A stretch of DNA of 41,599 nt. Source: Diphasiastrum complanatum (Eukaryota; Streptophyta; Lycopodiopsida; Lycopodiales; Lycopodiaceae). The notes beneath the pieces are model-generated. The model was not told the origin of the DNA, searched no databases, and was given only the letters and a program-made list of their open reading frames with translations. Shown piece by piece: positions 20,793-30,946 of this stretch. The translations under genes and the position numbers were made by a program. The stretch is taken from the NCBI GenBank assembly GCA_029204225.1, contig MU835134.1:1-41599 (forward strand), written 5' to 3'. How positions within the stretch are numbered: position 1 is the stretch's first letter; each line of letters opens with the position of its first letter.

Positions 20793-20804
20793 TGGTATCA
20801 GAGC
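20793..20804 (+). other. Primer-binding site for initiator tRNA-Met
   Basis: TGGTATCAGAGC is the exact complement of the 3' end of plant initiator tRNA-Met, the standard copia primer. Confidence 0.9.
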
Positions 20805-22069
20805 CATACAGGGAGTGTACACAGTACAACATCATTGTTGAAGAGAGCTTTGAGAGAACTGTCTTCTGAGAGTTTGGGCTTTACGACAGGTTGAAGATGA
20901 AAAGAGAAGCACTGGTGCACAGTTTCTAGTTTATAGAGGCTTGCCAAGCTCAGCAGAGGGAGTATTAGCCTATGCATAGCATCAGACAGGAAAAAATTTG
21001 GTGAAAAATTGACAATTTTGAAGCTAGTTGAAAGGAAACTGGGTTTGGGGTTACGGTTTTCTACACATAACTGGTGATTTCTTCGTTGTTTGTCCACCAT
21101 TTTGGATGTTGTAAGGACAGGAAGGAACCTAATTACATTGTCAACCATCCATGGAGACAATTAACTTAGCAGATTTGCGGTAAAAGGTGAAAAAAGCAAC
21201 TTTGTCAAGCTGAGCTAAAATCACCGTTTCTCCACGGAATTTCATGATTGAACACTCTATAGACTTGGTATCAGTAGGGTGACCCTGCTCCAGGCCTCAG
21301 ATTGTGCTCAAATCGATCCAAAGACAAAATTGGTCAAGCAAAAATCAGTTTGGGGAGGCGTGGCCGTAGACAGAGAGGAGCGTGGAGTTCACACGCGACG
21401 AATGGGGGCAGCAGCTTAGCGTTAAAAAGTTTATAGCGGTCCCAAGAAAGGGTTTCGGCACACATGAGTGAATGTGACCATAGGATTGGACTCCTATTGG
21501 ATCAACGGCCGTGATAGATTGCTCAGGGAACAATCTGGACCACAAGATCGTAGTGGACCATTGGATAAAGTGGAAAAGGTCTCGAAGGGTCTTGAAGTGC
21601 ATTATGACCTTCAACTTCATTAAAAATTTTCATACTGAAAGTCGAGTTGGGTCTCTTTCACAAGTGAAGAGTGAAGTTTCTTCAAGGTGAAGAAACAGTT
21701 CAAAAACAAAGAAAATCCCTATTTTTGGGTCCTTTGCCCTTTTTGACCCAAACGAAAGGCTATAACCTCCAAACAAAGGGCCCCCGAACTATACCTGCAA
21801 GTACGGTACAACAAAACAGAGTGACTGCAATGGAGAAAGTTTTCGAAGTGCACGAAAAGTGATCTCACCATTCCATTGGACACGTAGTTGGGAGTTGACG
21901 ACTGAGTGCATTTCAGAAGGCGACGCCGATTTGGCTTTCAAATTGGTGGAAAAGCGGCGAGTGGCCTGGTAAGGGAAAAAGTGCAAGTCATTATTTTCAA
22001 TCTCTGACATCACAGTTGGCCTCGACATACTGCTTTTAGCCTACGACAGAAGTTTTATGCAGTTTTGCG
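20805..22069 (+). other. Leader of the copia element
   Basis: About 1.27 kb separate the primer site from the gag ATG, which is long for copia. I see no coding sequence that I can support. The stretch may hold an old insertion or may be the natural leader of this family. Confidence 0.4.
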
Positions 22070-23305
22070 ATGGCAAACATGGGAGAGCCCATTTTGAGTG
22101 AAAGTAGCAAATTGGACGGGATTTCCAACTATGCAGTGTGGAAATTCAAAATGAAAAACATACTGATGGAGAAAGATGTGTGGGAAGTCATCACAGGTGA
22201 TGAGAGCAAGCCGCCAAATGAAGCGGATATCAAAGTGTTCGACAAGAAGATGAGAAAAATTTTGATCTTCATTAACTTGTCAGTGAAGGATCACATCATT
22301 ACCCACATTTGTGATGCTGTTACACCCAGACAGGCATGGGATGTGCTAAAGGAGTAGTTCGAGATGTCAAATCCGTCAAAAATCATGTTTCTGAAGTCAA
22401 AGCTGAATAGTGCCCGAATGGAGCAAGGAGAGCACATTCAGATGTACATGACCAGAATCAAGACAATGAGAGATGAACTGCATTCTATTGGAGAGCGCAT
22501 ACGTGATGTGGAGCTGGTGCATAATGCATTATGCAGTATTGCAGAACCCTATCAGATGTTTGTGAGCGGAATAGCATCAAGAGAAAGGTTGCCAACCTTT
22601 GACGAGCTCACAGGAATCTTGATGCAGGAAGAGCAACGACGAGAAATGGTGAAAGCTAGACGTCAAAATACTGACGATCAGGCACTTGCGACACGCCAAA
22701 AACAAGGCAAGGGCAAGGGCAAGAAGAAGTCTAAGCAGCAATTTGCCAAGTCTCAGGAGGATGAGGGATCTTCCAGTAAGACCAAGAAGAAAGGCAAGTG
22801 CTTCCATTGTGGTAAAAAGGGCCATTGGAAGAGTGAATGTCGCAAATTCCTAGCAGAACAAGACAAGGGGAAACCAAAGCAAGCAGGTAACCTTGTCGAT
22901 GAGGATGAGATTGAAGACTCTAGCATCTTCATATCTGCATTGTCATCTAATCAAGATGATCAAGCGTGGTATATTGACTCGGGAGTCACAAGATACATGA
23001 CAGGTAACAAGAATTGGTTCAGTAGCTTGAAAGTGTTGGATAATGGAATGTCCATTTCACAAGCAAATGGCGATGTGTGCAAGATCAAGGGAATAGGCAC
23101 TGTTTCAATCCAACTACTTGATGGCAAAAGCAGGATGATCAGGGAGGTACTTTATGTACCAGGTTTGAAGAAAAATCTACTTTCTGTTGGAGTCATTACT
23201 GATCAAAAGTTGAAAGTAGAATTCACCCATGATCGTTGCTTTGTGAAGGATGTGAACCAAAAATACAAAGGTTATTGCGGATGGAGTAAGGTAGCCCAAT
23301 ACTAA
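22070..23305 (+). pseudogene. Copia gag and protease, broken
   Basis: Gag starts MANMGEPILSESSKL at 22070 and shows the copia gag core (NYAVWKFKMKNILMEKD, then TPRQAWDVLKE). A TAG at 22355 interrupts it where family members have Gln. The frame then continues to the zinc knuckle CFHCGKKGHWKSEC (about 22800), a complete CX2CX4HX4C. The aspartic protease motif follows as WYIDSGVTRYMTG (family: DSGATRHM), and then the LYVPGLKKNLLSVG block that precedes integrase in copia. The frame is lost at about 23290-23305. Gag coats the element RNA and the protease releases the mature proteins. Confidence 0.85.
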
Positions 23306-24599
23306 ATTGTACAGGTTGAATGCTACAATTAAGGGGCAACATGGACTCATATCGTCCATTCCATTGCAAACTGAATTGTGGCATAAGAGGCTTGGTCACT
23401 TGAACTTGGGAAGCCTCAGTTTGATGGGAAAATTGGAGATGGTAACATGATTGCCTACTATAGAAGACCACTTTTAATCGATGTGCGAATCATGTGTATA
23501 TGGGAAGTAGCATCGAGAGAAGTTCAATAAAGGTGGTGTTGCAAGAGCAAAGAACATCCTGGATTTAATCCACACAGATTTATGCGGGCCTATGAGGACC
23601 ATGTCCGTAGGTAAAGCCTTCTATTTCATGACCTTTATTGATGGTATGTCACATAAGACGTGGATCTACTTCTTGAAGAAAAAATCAGATGCATTTAACA
23701 ATTTCAAGAGCTTCAAAGCATTGGTCAAAAATCAGTCAGGTAGGAAGATCAAAGTCCTAAGATTAGATAGTGGAGGTGAGTACAAGTCTAATGACTTCAA
23801 TGATCTTTGTGATCAATGTGGGATTAAAAGACAATTTATGCAAGCTCATACTCCTGCTCTCAATGGTGTAGCTGAGCGCAAGAATCGTACGATTGTGAAA
23901 AGTGCCAGATCTATGCTAGCTAAGATGAAACTACCAAAAGATTTTTGGTCAGAAGCATGCAGTACATCAGTCTATCTTCAAAATAGAAGTCCTACCATTG
24001 CCATACCAAAGATAACACCTGAGAAAGCATTCACGAAGAAGAAGTCAAAGGTGAACCACTTGCGAATCTTTGGATGTAAGGCCTTTGTACACATTCCTAA
24101 GGAAGAGAGATGTAAACTTGATGTGAAAGCTAGCAAATGTATATTCCTAGGATATGATGAACGTGTGAAGGGCTATAGATGTTTTGATCCAGTGGAAAAC
24201 AAAATCCATGTAAGCCGTGATGTTATCTTTGATGAATCCAAGATGTATGAAGACGAGGATGCTGAGAAGATAGATACATCTAGTGGGAAAGATGATATAG
24301 TGAGGATACCTCCTGATGATAATCCATTCATTGACCTTCCAAGTGATGAGCATGAGGATACATCTCAAGATACAACTACTCAACACCAAGAAACAGGTTG
24401 GAGAGGTAGAGATAAACCTTTTGGTGCAAGAAGGATTGAAGTTGCAGGTGACAAACGCAAGGAGAAGGATGTACTGCGGGATACATTTTCACCAGGAAGT
24501 CGATCACCTGACAAGAAGCTCCCTAAATGGTTTGAGAGATTGTTGGAGAGCCGCAACATGGATGACTTTCCAGGATCATCTAGCCAGGAAGAGCTATGA
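23306..24599 (+). pseudogene. Copia integrase, N-terminal part broken
   Basis: The HHCC zinc-binding region is readable as LWHKRLGHLN and MCESCVYGK but is broken by a shift near 23290 and stops near 23450, 23477 and 23509. The latter two sit in codon contexts that fit CAA to TAA and CAG to TAG. From 23592 the core is open: ILDLIHTDLCGPM, FMTFIDGMSHKTW, VLRLDSGGEYKS and HTPALNGVAERKNR carry the catalytic acids. The C-terminal GKKGYR-equivalent reads ERVKGYRCFDPVENK. The frame ends in TGA at 24597, where CGA (Arg) is expected. Confidence 0.85.
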
Positions 24600-25223
24600 A
24601 GATCAACAAGAGAGAAAACACAACCTGAAAGGTATGAAGCAAATTATGCTCTCTTATCTAGCATTATTCAAAGCAAAGAACCTTCGACTTATGGTGAAGC
24701 GAAGGATGATGACATTTGGGTCAAGGTCATGGGAGAGGAGATGGAGTCAATTGCTAAGCATAGCACATGGGACTTAGTAGAACCACCAGTTGGCAAGAAA
24801 CCCATTGGTTGCAAATGGGTATACAGGACTAAGTACCATGCAAATGGAAGTATAGCAAAGCACAAGGCAAGATTGGTGATCAAAGGGTATGCTCAAAGTA
24901 AAGGCATTGACTATGAGGAGACCTTTGCACCAGTATATAAGTGGAATACTCTACGACTACTTGTTGCTTTAGCTTCACATTTTGGTTGGCCTTTGCATCA
25001 GATGGATGTGAAATCTGCTTTTCTAAATGGTGAGTTAGAAGAAGAGGCGTTCATGGATCAACCTGAAGGCTTTGTAGTGAAGGGACAGGAAAATAAAGTA
25101 TGTCGCTTGAGGAAAGCACTTTATGGTCTTAAACAAGCACCAGCCAAGTGTTACCTAGGCTTACAAATTGAAAGGGACTATGAGGGAGGTAAGCTACACC
25201 TTCACCAGTCCAAATACACCTAG
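24600..25223 (+). pseudogene. Copia reverse transcriptase with internal deletion of the catalytic YVDD segment
   Basis: The RT start is typical: STWDLVEPPVGKKPIGCKWV, KARLVIKGYAQSKGIDY, ETFAPV and MDVKSAFLNGELEEE. At YGLKQAPA (about 25140) the protein jumps directly to CYLGLQIERDYEGG, a segment that normally lies roughly 80-90 residues further on. The missing part includes the YVDD active-site box, so this copy cannot polymerise DNA. Two TAG stops follow at about 25221 and 25233, both in positions where Gln is expected. Confidence 0.85.
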
Positions 25224-26131
25224 AAGATCCTATAGGACTTTGGGATGCTGAACTGCAAAGGAGCGAATACTCCAATGCTTGTAGGGACGGTGCTGACAAA
25301 TGATGACTGTCCGAAGACTAAGGAAGAGAGAAAACAAATGCAGCTCATGTCTTATAGGAAATTGATAGGATCACTGATGTACCTTGCGGACAACACACGT
25401 CCTGATATTGCTTATGCAGTATTCAGGATGAGCAAATTCTGCACGAATCCAGGCTCGACACATTGGAAGATTGCAAAACGAATTTTGCAATATCTTCAAT
25501 TAACGAGGGATTATGGCTTATGTTATTGTCGTGATGCAAGTTTCAAGATACTTTCCTACAATGATGCTAGCTGGGCATCTCTCAAGGACGATTGTAAAAG
25601 CGTCTCAGGAGGATGCACAATCGCATTAGGAGCAGTAGTTCTTTGGGTCAGCAAGAAGCAGACCATTGCGGCCCAGTCATCCTGCGAAGTAGAGTATGTT
25701 GCAGCAACAAAATTGGCCAACGAGATAATCTGGATTAGGCTGTTCCTGGATTGGGCGAAACAAGAAACGAGCCCCTGGTCTTGCAGATGGACAACACCTC
25801 TGCAATACACCTGACGAAAGGTCTCGTGTTCCATTCCAGAACCAGACACATTGCGATCAAGTATCACTTGATCAGGGATCTAATTGAAAAGAAGATGCTA
25901 CAGACCACCTTCATCGGAACGAAGGACATGGTTGTTGATATCTTCACCAAAGCCCTAGAGAAAGGACTCTTTGAGAGACATAGGAGTAGTCTTGGGATCG
26001 TAAAGCTATCATGCTTTGAGAGGGAGCTGAAGAAACAAAACGTTTCCAATTACAAAGCGTTGCTAGCTTTCAGCCCTCTTCTTGACGAAGATGTTCATGA
26101 ACACGAAAGTCAGGAGAAGACACGAACATGA
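25224..26131 (+). pseudogene. Copia RNase H and C-terminal pol
   Basis: LNCKGANTPM, YRKLIGSLMYLADNTRPDIAYAV and STHWKIAKRILQYL are the conserved link between RT and RNase H. RNase H residues are visible in LSYNDASWASLKDD, SSCEVEYVAATKLANEIIWI and VLQMDNTSAIHL. A frameshift near 25790 moves the last part (HIAIKYHLIRDLIEKK, DIFTKALEKGLF) into another frame, which ends at 26131. RNase H removes the RNA strand during reverse transcription. Confidence 0.85.
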
Positions 26132-26903
26132 AGGTTTCACAAACACTTGACAAGAAGACACGAATACAAAATATTTGCGAATGAGAATCTTTTGCGGTCG
26201 AGCATGAGAAAGTCAGGCGACGGAAACGAAACCAACGATGCAACACAAAAAACGTCGCGAAAGACTTTTTGCCCTCATGCTCCAAAGAGTACCAACAAAG
26301 ATCATGCAAGTACCCAGAAGTACAGATATCTGACCTGATGGCATGACGTCAGCAGATACGCTTTAGGTCGTGGCTGATCTGCCACTCTTGTAATTTTCTA
26401 ATTAGATGTTTAGTCACTCTAATCTTAAAGGTTACATAGAACGACTATATACTTGCCGGATGATACTTGATACATACAAGCAAGCAATCAAGACGAAATA
26501 CAGATAAGAATTCTGCATGCGAACGAGACGAGTTCTGTGTTCAAGATCCATAGAGATCCACAAGTCCGCTAGTAAGCGAGACATCCACTTGTGAGAGAAC
26601 TGTATTTCTCTCACACCAATGCACTGCGTGGATCTACATGCAGTGCTTGAAGAATCAAAGAAAATCAATAGACGATCTTGTAGCCATTGAGCACATGTCT
26701 TCTTTTATGTTGTATGATCTCAAATGCAAATGTGTATGCTGTTATTCATGTGTCTGATTCTATCACTCCTTTCAATTTTCCACATTGGTTGAATTTGTTG
26801 AATGCTGCATTAATTTATAAATGTAGATCAGCAGTGTCTGACTACATTCTGGAGGACTATAGGAGTGACTTAGCTAGCAGTGTCCAGTGACCACATCTGA
26901 ACT
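26132..26903. other. Post-pol region of the copia element and junction, no gene seen
   Basis: No coding sequence is supported. The stretch has LTR-like features (GACGTCAGC near 26345, short direct repeats of GAGATCCACAAG type, and a strong hairpin at 26590) but no similarity to the putative 5' LTR. Confidence 0.4.
26590..26615. other. Perfect 10-bp hairpin, TGTGAGAGAA stem with 6-base loop
   Basis: TGTGAGAGAA at 26590-26599 pairs exactly with TTCTCTCACA at 26606-26615 around the loop CTGTAT. It could be a 3'-end or transcript hairpin of the copia element, or the inner end of its LTR. Confidence 0.6.
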
Positions 26904-27180
26904 TCATCTGAATCGGAAGAGAATCGCGGTTGCTTCGCTTTCGCGACAGTTTTGTGAGAGTTTCGCGACAACCCAATTTATTTCTCTTCCTTCAGAATCC
27001 CAAGCTTCCAAAGATGATGTGCACTTACCAACTTCCTTGAGAAGCTCATTGGTAACATTCATCTTCATCATGTGTAGAGCCTTTCTGGGCCCTCTTGTCA
27101 TACCTCAATTGATCTTGTTGTGTTGCTGGTCTCTCGTCAGAACCTACAACAATATCCAAAACATCATTCATCTCAAGAAG
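26904..27180 (-). pseudogene. Copia gag remnant of a minus-strand element
   Basis: On the minus strand, MNDVLDIVVGSDERP (from about 27168) and, one frame over, KALHMMKMNVTNELLKEV with CTSSLEAWD form the N-terminal gag core of copia (UBN2 type: KAL..I...V...L......C.S..EAW). A shift near 27085 separates the two parts and similarity stops near 26990. It fits an element whose LTR and primer site lie at 27892-28309, 0.7 kb upstream. Confidence 0.65.
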
Positions 27181-27280
27181 TAATTACTTGAGGTAAGCCT
27201 ATCATTGGCTTCCAACAATGAATAATTACTTTCCACAATGAGTAATTACTTGAGGTAAGCCTATCATTGGCTTCCAACAT
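27179..27280. repeat. 62-bp direct repeat, two copies
   Basis: TAATTACTTGAGGTAAGCCT and the following ATCATTGGCTTCCAACA occur at 27181 and again at 27243. The copies are identical over about 38 bp. They lie next to the gag remnant, in its leader. Confidence 0.85.
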
Positions 27281-27891
27281 GACTCCAATTGAGGTTGCCA
27301 TGTAGTAATGACCCGATCTTCTCTTTCAACCTGTTTCAATGCACAAAGCACTCCTTTGAACAACAACAAATGTTTTCAAAAGAAATCACACAGATTTGAA
27401 ACTATCTCAACAATTATCTTCTAGAACTTATACCAAGCACATCAACAAATAGAATCATGGAATCTTGATCAACCTATGATCTATCCTCAATCTAATGACT
27501 TTTGCCACTTCCTAAGATTGAAACACACTCAAATGAAGTCTAGCAACTTCACTATCTAGAGATCCAATCAAAATTAGGGTGTTTACAAAATCACAAAAAA
27601 TTGACTATTCCAAATCTACATGAAAATGATGAAAATTTGATATGCAATCTATTAGCCACCATTTAGGCTAATCCAATGATCCAAAAATTGGCCAAATCTA
27701 GTATGTTAAATCACAAATTAGAATTGATCAAGTTTACAGACCTATATAGGGATTTGATCTACAAAAGATCCAATCTACAAAAGCAAAAAAACTCAATTTT
27801 GGTGTAGAATCCTCTCTAGCATGGTCTAGCCTTGATATCTTTACCAAATCATTGATAGACATGATTTACTCTTTCATAACCTGAAACGCAA
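27281..27891 (-). other. Leader of the minus-strand copia element
   Basis: AT-rich sequence between primer site and gag remnant. No coding sequence is seen. Confidence 0.45.
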
Positions 27892-27903
27892 GCTCTGATA
27901 CCA
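27892..27903 (-). other. Primer-binding site for initiator tRNA-Met (minus strand)
   Basis: GCTCTGATACCA on plus is TGGTATCAGAGC on minus, a perfect initiator tRNA-Met site directly against the LTR end at 27904. Confidence 0.9.
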
Positions 27904-28309
27904 TGTGAAGGATTTCAGATCATTTATGAGCCAATCCATGTCCCTAATCTTTGGTTACACTGAGAAGATACTCTACCAATTTCACCAATGTAGAAAAATT
28001 CAGCATCTACACACAAAATGAGATGCAAACTCTAATAGAACTTGATCAAACATGAATCAAATGATAAAGTACTATTGTTGTCTGTACAAAACCAGCAAGC
28101 TACTATATTTCACACGTGTGGATCCAAAAATAACAAATATAGATCATTCTTCTACACATAGATTTGCATGCAATTTCAAAAAGTGTTTATTCAAATGAAA
28201 TTTAGACTAATGAACGTAGGAAAGTCAATCTCTAAGTCTAAAAACAAAGTTGTCCTTTTCCAAATATGGAAATATAGCAAATATAATCAAACTAGTTGAA
28301 TCTTTCACA
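27904..28309 (-). repeat. 5' LTR of the minus-strand copia element
   Basis: The unit runs from TGTGAAGGATTTC to GAATCTTTCACA, a 406-bp LTR with 6-bp inverted termini TGTGAA/TTCACA, flush against the primer site. It contains the palindrome CACACGTGTG (28111-28120). Immediately to its right begins pol of another, plus-strand copia element, so this element inserted into that one. No second copy of the LTR is seen to the left. Confidence 0.75.
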
Positions 28310-28318
28310 CTGCGTCTA

Positions 28319-29000
28319 TCCTAAATAGATTTGGAATGAAGAATTGTAAAGGCATTGAGACTCCAAAGCAACATGTAAAAGCATCTATTGACGTTGATGA
28401 AGCATCCTTTGAGGACGTCACTTTATATAGAAGGCTTATAGGCTCCTTGATATATTTGACTATAACTAGACTTGATCTTAGTTATAGTGCTGGAAAATTA
28501 AGCCAATTCATGCAAAGTCCTTTGATATCACATTGGAAGATGGCCAAAAGAGTTCTTAGATACATCTCATCAACTAAGAATTTTGGCATATCGTATAGTG
28601 GGACTAATCTTGGCTTAAGAGCCTATAGTGACTCTGATTTTCTAGGTAACAAAATTAATCAAAGTCAACAAGTTCATTTGCCACCTTCTTATGTGATGGA
28701 ATAGTATCATGGCTTTCCAAAAGACAAGATACAATTTCCTTATCTTCCATAGAATCTGAGTATAAGGCCTTGAGATCAACATGCAAAGAGGTCTTATGGC
28801 TCAAGAGGCTATTGGTGGAGCTTCATGTCATTGAGGAGGAGGTTCTTATCATCTATTGTGACAACCAATTAGCATTGCAAGCCAAAGAGATCAAGCTTAA
28901 CATGTGTCTTCATCGAATTGCTTAGCTGATCTATTCACTAAATCCTTGCCTAAGGATTCATTTGTTAAGCTAAGATCTTCAATTGGAGTAATTGATAAAA
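28319..29000 (+). pseudogene. Copia pol C-terminus (RNase H), interrupted by the LTR to its left
   Basis: The frame opens with FGMKNCKGIETPKQ, continues YRRLIGSLIYL, SHWKMAKRVLRYI and LRAYSDSDF, and is shifted near 28670. Beyond the shift, VSWLSKRQDTISLSS, IESEYKAL and YCDNQLAL are the RNase H residues, and the end region is broken by stops near 28925-28975. The sequence differs clearly from the RNase H at 25245-26131, so it is another copia family. Everything upstream of the FGMKNCKG block has been displaced or lost at the LTR junction. Confidence 0.8.
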
Positions 29001-29033
29001 ATATCATAATTTTCAAGGCTAGATTTGAGGAGT

Positions 29034-29502
29034 GTGAAAAATTGCCAATGTTGGCAAATCTAGCCATGTAGATAAATGTGAACTATGTGCATAAGTGGGT
29101 CCCACACGTGTGAGGCCAAGATGCCACGTGGGAAACCTATCCTAGTGTAGGTTAGATTGAGTCTAAAAAGTTGGTCATGTCTATTTGGTAGTGATTCCTA
29201 CATTATAAGACCTAGACCTAGATTTATGATGAGAATTTGACCAACTAGCTACTTGGGATGACTTTAGGAAAGAGTCTAGGGTTGCAACTCAGGGCAAGAA
29301 AGCCAAGTTAACTTCCTTATTACGTGCTAGAAATTCACCTAACTTTATAAAAGAAGTGACTTTCACTATGTATTCCATCCTCCCATGGTGAGAAGAGATT
29401 ATTTTTTGGAGCTAATTGGCAATCTTGAGCTACTCCACATTTGTATTGTGATTTTGTGATCCAAATGCAACCAAAGTGATTTAGCCTTATTCTCTGTCTA
29501 CA
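29034..29502 (+). repeat. Candidate 3' LTR of the 28.3-kb copia element
   Basis: After the purine run GAGGAG, the sequence begins TGTGAAAAATTGCC, as expected for polypurine tract and LTR start. It holds the palindrome CACACGTGTG at 29103-29112, a TTATAAAAG box near 29343, and may end at CTGTCTACA (29502). With no partner LTR in the window, both ends are inferred from signals only. Confidence 0.45.
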
Positions 29503-30790
29503 GGCCATATAGCAGGCTATGGTTCACAAGTGTGGACTCGGATTTCATCTATGATCAATGCTTTTGATTGTTCTTGCTTGTTGTTGTCAAATTGCCAATC
29601 TAGATCAACTTTTTTGTGTCTAGTTTTTTTATAGATTGTTAAGCAAGCATCCAATCGTTCTTGTGGATCTTTTGTAGATCCATTGATGGTCCAAAAGTAC
29701 AATACTTTCACATATTACTCATAAAAGGGTCCATATGCCCATATGAGCAAGAACGTTGTGGTATACCACAAATGCATTGTCACAATCTCTTGAACAAAAA
29801 TGTGATTGTATAAGATTGAATGCAAGGTAATAAGCTAATTTCAAATTTAAGTTGTTGTCCATCACAATGGGGTGTATAGGTAGAGTTGTTGACTGCCATC
29901 AAAAAGGTGCATGCTTGAATCCCGACCACTGTGTAGTGACATCTAAGGAGCTTAGCTCCGTAAATGGCATTGCCAAGTTCTATATGTTGTATATGACGAC
30001 TACTAGTTGCTTAACATGTATGCAAAAAAATTCAAGCTGTCTTGGAACTGTGGCATAATGGATAACATTTTATTTTCTTAAGGATTTAACTTTGATTCAA
30101 AGTTTTTTAGATATGAGAAAAATAAAAACCATATATGAATTGATTTTGTAAATGCAAATAAATTATTTTTATCGATTTATTGGTGTTGTTGATGATGTTG
30201 GTGTGTCATGTAGGTTGAGAGTAGTATTGTTGGGCAGGTATTGAAATTTTTTAATACTAGTCGGGTCCTGGTATTACACTTATAGAAAAATTTGATACCT
30301 TATGGGTATGAATATAAGCATGTTTAGAAATTGATGCCTAGTATCAACGAGCTTGGTTATTGCAAGGGTGATGCCAGCCGAGTATAAACCTGGGTATAAA
30401 TATATGAATAAAATTTGAAATCATTGTCTTTCAAGAGTAGCAGGCATTTAATGAAAGCATGACCTTTTTAAATGCAATACGCATATGTTTTGAAAGGCCA
30501 ATACTTTGTTGATGCCCACCAATGTATTTGGAGCACTACAAATTAAGTTTATTACATATGTAAAATTTTATATATCAAGAAAAAATGGATACTATATTGA
30601 TACCATGGCAAATTTGATCCTTTTGCCTCTACTTTGGGTATCTACATTTGACTGGGCAAAAACCACCCCTATTTGGGTATTGACCCTAGTTTTAAAGAAT
30701 CATATACTTGTCACGTTTGCTCTTTGTACCCACGTTGATAAGAGTGGGGCACCTATAAACTTGGCCATCATTGGTTGAGAGCTTACAGAA
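29503..30790. other. Anonymous DNA containing a tRNA/SINE-like relic
   Basis: Apart from the relic at 29868-29930 I see no gene. Short open frames here lack any recognisable motif. Confidence 0.4.
29868..29930 (+). repeat. tRNA-like sequence, probable SINE head or tRNA pseudogene
   Basis: The stretch contains GGTAGAG, then TTGACTGCCATCAAAAAGGT and finally GCTTGAATCCCGACC, in the order and spacing of D-arm, anticodon arm and T-arm (B-box GGTTCGAATCC). The A-box is shortened by about eight bases and the acceptor stem does not pair, so a working tRNA gene is excluded. Confidence 0.4.
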
Positions 30791-30946
30791 GAATGCAAGA
30801 AAAAGATAGGGATGTGAACTTTTTGCTATTTATGACTGCATAAAAAGGTGCAACTAAAGTGTGGGCATGCATTCAAGAAAAAGAGAGGGACATGAATCTT
30901 TTGCTATTTACAACTTGCATATAGAGGTGCATTTGAAGGACCAAAC
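30791..30946. repeat. 78-bp tandem duplication
   Basis: CAAGAAAAAGATAGGGATGT and TTTTTGCTATTTA recur 78 bp later with about 80% identity. Confidence 0.65.

Larger units (their letters stand above)
20521..26690 (+). mobile_element. Ty1/copia retrotransposon, plus strand, decayed
   Basis: The order is primer site, long leader, gag, protease, integrase, RT and RNase H, with integrase before RT as in copia. Stops and frameshifts are spread through it, and RT has an internal deletion. The expected 3' LTR is not visible after pol: the sequence from 26132 to 26690 does not resemble that at 20521-20792. The right edge given here is therefore a guess at the end of LTR-like sequence. Confidence 0.8.

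Noticed and set aside
20960-20985. CCTATGCATAGCATC as an array palindrome
   Set aside because: The centre and arms do not match the consensus; it is a single occurrence in the copia leader.
24752-24765. TGCTAAGCATAGCA inside copia RT as another array palindrome
   Set aside because: It encodes conserved RT residues (IAKHSTW region) and lacks the CCTA arms, so it is coincidence.
30506-30778. Hydrophobic open frame as a small membrane protein
   Set aside because: No homology, no splice or promoter context, and composition like the surrounding AT-rich DNA.
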